NCBI RefSeq assembly: GCF_045291395.1
Contig: NZ_CP152342.1
Location: forward strand, 4,030,001-4,094,000
Length of the DNA stretch: 64,000 bases
Direction of reading: 5' to 3'
DNA from: MR-S7 sp000400995
Lineage (GTDB): Bacteria; Pseudomonadota; Gammaproteobacteria; Burkholderiales; Burkholderiaceae_C
Of the stretch, positions 61,390-64,000 are shown one piece after another (position 1 is the first letter of the stretch; the number at the start of each line of letters is the position of its first letter). Made by a program: the position numbers and the translations under genes. The notes beneath the pieces were generated by a model that was given only the letters and a program-made list of their open reading frames with translations, was not told where the DNA came from and made no database searches.

Positions 61390-63588
61390 ATGACCGCACG
61401 TACCCAAGTCCACGGCCTGCAGGTGGCCAACGAACTGCACACTTTCATCAACGAGCAGGTGCTGCCCGGCACCGGCGTGGACAGCGCCGCGTTCTGGAAG
61501 GGCTTCGACGCCATCGTGGCCGACCTCGCGCCCAAGAACGCCGCTCTGCTGGCCGAGCGCGACCGGCTGCAGAAGGAACTGGACACCTGGCACCAGGCCA
61601 ACCCCGGCCCGATCAAGGACATGGCGGGCTACCGCAACTTCCTCACGCGCATCGGCTACCTGGTGGAGCCGCCCAAGGGCGCACAGGCCACCACGGCCAA
61701 CGTGGACGCCGAGCTGGCGATCCAGGCCGGCCCGCAGCTGGTGGTGCCGATCCTGAACGCGCGCTATGCGCTGAACGCCGCCAACGCGCGCTGGGGCTCG
61801 CTGTATGACGCGCTCTACGGCACCGACGTGATCGGCGAGGAAGGCGGCGCGGAGAAGGGCAAGGGCTACAACCCGGTGCGCGGCGACAAGGTGATCGCGT
61901 TCGCGCGCGACTTCCTCGACCAGGCCGCGCCGCTCGCCAGCGGCTCGCACAAGGACGCCGCCGGCTACAAGGTGGAGGGCGGCAAGCTGGCCGTCGCGCT
62001 CAAGGATGGCGCCACGACCAGCCTGAAAGACGCCGCGCAGTTCGTGGGCTACCAGGGCGATGCCTCCGCGCCCTCCTCGGTGCTGCTGGTGCACAACGGC
62101 CTGCACATCGACATCCGCATCGACAAGAACACGCCCATCGGCAAGACCGACGCGGCGGGCGTGGCCGACGTAGTGGTGGAAGCGGCCCTGTCCACCATCC
62201 TCGACCTGGAGGACTCCGTGGCCGCCGTCGATGCCGAGGACAAGGTGCTGGGCTACGGCAACTGGCTGGGCATCCTCAAGGGCACGCTGACCGAGTCGTT
62301 CGACAAGGGCGGCAAGACCGTCACGCGCGGCCTGAACGCCGACCGCGAATACACGGGCGCCGACGGCAAGCCCGTGAAGCTGCACGGCCGCTCGCTGATG
62401 TTCGTGCGCAACGTGGGCCACCTGATGACCAACCCCGCGATCCTCTGGGGCGCGGAAGGCAAGGAAATCCCCGAGGGCATCCTGGACGCCGTGGTCACCA
62501 CCGCCATCGCCATCCACGACCTCAAGGGCAACGGCGCGGGCGGCATCAAGAACAGCCGCACCGGCAGCGTCTACATCGTCAAGCCCAAGATGCACGGCCC
62601 GGCCGAAGTGACTTTCGCCAACGAGCTGTTCAGCCGCGTGGAGCAGGTGCTGGGCCTGCCCGCCAACACCGTCAAGCTGGGCATCATGGACGAGGAGCGC
62701 CGCACCTCGGTGAACCTCAAGGCCTGCATCGCCGCCGCCCCGGCGCGCGTGGCGTTCATCAACACCGGCTTCCTGGACCGCACGGGCGACGAGATGCACA
62801 CCGCCATGCGCGCCGGCCCGATGATCCGCAAGGGCGACATGAAGACCAGCGCCTGGATCCAGGCGTACGAGAAGAACAACGTGCTCGTGGGCCTGTCGAT
62901 GGGCCTGCGCGGCAAGGCCCAGATCGGCAAGGGCATGTGGGCCATGCCCGACCTGATGAAGGCCATGCTGGAGCAGAAGATCGCCCACCCCAAGGCCGGT
63001 GCCAACACCGCCTGGGTGCCCAGCCCCACGGGCGCCACGCTGCACGCGCTGCACTACCACCAGGTGAAGGTGAGCGACATCCAGGCCGAGCTGGAAAAGA
63101 CCGACGCCGACGCCGAGCGCGACAACCTGCTGACCGGCCTGCTCACCGTGCCCGTGAGTGCCAACCCGAGCTGGAGCGACGCCGAGAAGCAGCAGGAGCT
63201 GGACAACAACATCCAGGGCATCCTGGGCTACGTGGTGCGCTGGGTGGACCAGGGCGTGGGCTGCTCCAAGGTGCCCGACATCCACGACGTGGGCCTGATG
63301 GAAGACCGCGCCACGCTGCGCATCTCCGCCCAGCACGTGGCCAACTGGCTGCTGCACGGCGTGGTGACCGAAGCCCAGGTGCGCGAGACCTTCGAGCGCA
63401 TGGCCGCCAAGGTGGACCAGCAGAACGCGGGCGACGCGCTCTACCAGAAGATGGCCGGGCGCTTCAGCGAATCCGCCGCGTACCAGGCCGCGTGCGAGCT
63501 GGTGTTCAAGGGCGTGGAACAGCCCAGCGGCTACACCGAGCCGCTGCTGCACGCCTGGCGCCTGAAGGTCAAGGCTGGTCAAATTTGA
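61390..63588 (+). CDS. glcB: Malate synthase G
   Basis: A 732-residue malate synthase G condensing glyoxylate and acetyl-CoA to malate, for growth on C2 compounds. Family segments: TILDLEDSVAAVDAEDKVLG, the arginine/metal region SLMFVRNVGHLMTNPAILWG, KLGIMDEERRTSVNLKACI, NTGFLDRTGDEMHTAMRAGP and AWVPSPTGATLHALHYHQV. It is full length compared with the typical 720-730. The ATG follows an AGGGGGTTTTCCC stretch. The stop TGA is the first triplet of a hairpin repeat (TGATAG). Confidence 0.98.
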   Translation: MTARTQVHGLQVANELHTFINEQVLPGTGVDSAAFWKGFDAIVADLAPKNAALLAERDRLQKELDTWHQANPGPIKDMAGYRNFLTRIGYLVEPPKGAQATTANVDAELAIQAGPQLVVPILNARYALNAANARWGSLYDALYGTDVIGEEGGAEKGKGYNPVRGDKVIAFARDFLDQAAPLASGSHKDAAGYKVEGGKLAVALKDGATTSLKDAAQFVGYQGDASAPSSVLLVHNGLHIDIRIDKNTPIGKTDAAGVADVVVEAALSTILDLEDSVAAVDAEDKVLGYGNWLGILKGTLTESFDKGGKTVTRGLNADREYTGADGKPVKLHGRSLMFVRNVGHLMTNPAILWGAEGKEIPEGILDAVVTTAIAIHDLKGNGAGGIKNSRTGSVYIVKPKMHGPAEVTFANELFSRVEQVLGLPANTVKLGIMDEERRTSVNLKACIAAAPARVAFINTGFLDRTGDEMHTAMRAGPMIRKGDMKTSAWIQAYEKNNVLVGLSMGLRGKAQIGKGMWAMPDLMKAMLEQKIAHPKAGANTAWVPSPTGATLHALHYHQVKVSDIQAELEKTDADAERDNLLTGLLTVPVSANPSWSDAEKQQELDNNIQGILGYVVRWVDQGVGCSKVPDIHDVGLMEDRATLRISAQHVANWLLHGVVTEAQVRETFERMAAKVDQQNAGDALYQKMAGRFSESAAYQAACELVFKGVEQPSGYTEPLLHAWRLKVKAGQI

Positions 63589-63634
63589 TAGCTTCCGGCG
63601 CTTGATACACAAGCGCCGGAGGCCGATTTGACTC
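63580..63634 (+). repeat. Hairpin repeat, copy 17 (provides the glcB stop)
   Basis: TTTGATAGCTTCCGGCGCTT, then GATACACAAGCGCCGGAGGC and CGATTTG. The arms are CCGGCGCTTG and CAAGCGCCGG, changed together relative to copy 12, which is a compensatory pair. Confidence 0.85.
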
Positions 63635-63678
63635 ATAACGGTGCCTGCGGGCGCCGTTGTGTTTCCTACACTGGGCAC

Positions 63679-63918
63679 ATGACCGCCATCGACACCACGC
63701 GCTGCCCGCTGTGCGGCCAGTCCAACGCCTGCGCCATCACGGCGGGGCTGCCCGCCGGGGAATGCTGGTGCATGGCGCAGCCGGTCTCCCGCACGGCGCT
63801 GGCGCGCGTGCCGCCCGAAGAACGCGGCCGCGCGTGCCTCTGTCCGCGCTGTGCCGCCGATATGATTCCCGATCCCCATCCACAGGAGCCCCCATGCCCA
63901 CCTACCACATCGAAATGA
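63679..63918 (+). CDS. Small Cys-rich CWC-type protein
   Basis: A 79-residue protein with CPLCGQSNACAI near the N-terminus, GECWCM in the middle and ACLCPRCAAD later. Four Cys pairs of this kind match the cysteine-rich CWC family (CxxC-x-CxC spacing), probably zinc-binding and of unknown function. Start MTAIDTTRC at 63679. It overlaps the next gene's start by 25 bp, so they may be co-transcribed. Confidence 0.75.
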   Translation: MTAIDTTRCPLCGQSNACAITAGLPAGECWCMAQPVSRTALARVPPEERGRACLCPRCAADMIPDPHPQEPPCPPTTSK

Positions 63919-64000
63919 TGGAAGGCCGCACCGTCGAACAGAAGCGCAAGCTGGCCGAAGAGATCACCCGCGTCAGCGTCGAAGTCCTGGGCGGCTCGCC
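63894..64000 (+). CDS. 4-oxalocrotonate tautomerase-family protein, partial at window end
   Basis: Begins MPTYHIEMMEGRTVEQKRKL, where the initiator Met would be removed to leave Pro1, the catalytic base of tautomerases. It continues AEEITRVSVEVLGGS and runs off the window after 35 codons. CAGGAG lies 8 bp before the ATG. Confidence 0.85.
   Translation, partial: MPTYHIEMMEGRTVEQKRKLAEEITRVSVEVLGGS

Noticed and set aside
61375..63879. A long minus-strand open frame opposite glcB
   Set aside because: Shadow of malate synthase G, with His/Gly/Ala/Val-rich low-complexity translation.
1..64000. tRNA, rRNA, insertion sequence or prophage
   Set aside because: No conserved RNA gene, transposase, integrase or phage structural gene was recognised anywhere in the window.

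Overview
The window is a high-GC, gene-dense bacterial chromosome segment with about 60 protein genes. No rRNA, tRNA, CRISPR array, insertion sequence or prophage was recognised. The gene families (Bug/TctC solute-binding protein, LysR regulators, class-specific trp operon, pilY1-type minor pilin cluster, lptA-lptB-rpoN, malate synthase G under a LysR gene) and a recurring hairpin repeat point to a betaproteobacterium of the Burkholderiales, most likely Comamonadaceae (Acidovorax-like). That placement is an inference from family resemblance, not from a search.

Layout. 1-4.6 kb: end of queA, an EamA exporter, and a TctC/gamma-glutamyltransferase pair divergent from a LysR gene. 4.6-10 kb: ung, then the tryptophan operon (trpE, a chorismate mutase, trpG, trpD, a 51-residue membrane protein, trpC) behind a candidate leader peptide with two Trp codons. 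10-20.5 kb: housekeeping and membrane genes (chalcone-isomerase-like protein, chemoreceptor, gph, rpe, apaG, the membrane protein family called 'site-specific recombinase', an antiporter, a YbdK ligase, thiL). 20.5-28.1 kb: an XRE-type regulator divergent from a type IV minor pilin and PilY1 cluster. 28-36 kb: a DUF4139 protein, pgpA, a phytase-like lipoprotein, cinA, a cNMP-binding patatin, a SEC-C protein and a kinase-like protein. 36-42.5 kb: a possible 25-residue small gene, a divergent murA, a nitrilase, a PIN protein, an rRNA methyltransferase and a second chemoreceptor. 42.5-47 kb: a giant secreted M36 metalloprotease. 47-54 kb: thioesterase, rpoN, lptB, lptA, dsbA, a SPOR protein and argS, all on the minus strand. 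54-60 kb: a PsiF protein, a DUF2214 protein, a FecI/FecR/TonB receptor iron-signalling set and two tandem DUF3016 lipoproteins. 60-64 kb: a LysR gene divergent from glcB, then a Cys-rich protein and the start of a tautomerase.

Two features run through the whole window. First, nine genes carry ten single-base frame breaks, nearly all in G/C runs, and these include argS and trpE. Missing or extra bases in the assembly explain this better than gene decay, so these genes are annotated as full length with a note. Second, a hairpin repeat of about 45-55 bp occurs about 17 times, both between genes and in frame inside gph, thiL, cinA, the rRNA methyltransferase gene and rpoN. It also supplies the last codons or the stop codon of several genes. 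The repeat family, the trp leader and the 25-residue gene with its own ribosome binding site and terminator are the observations most worth following up.
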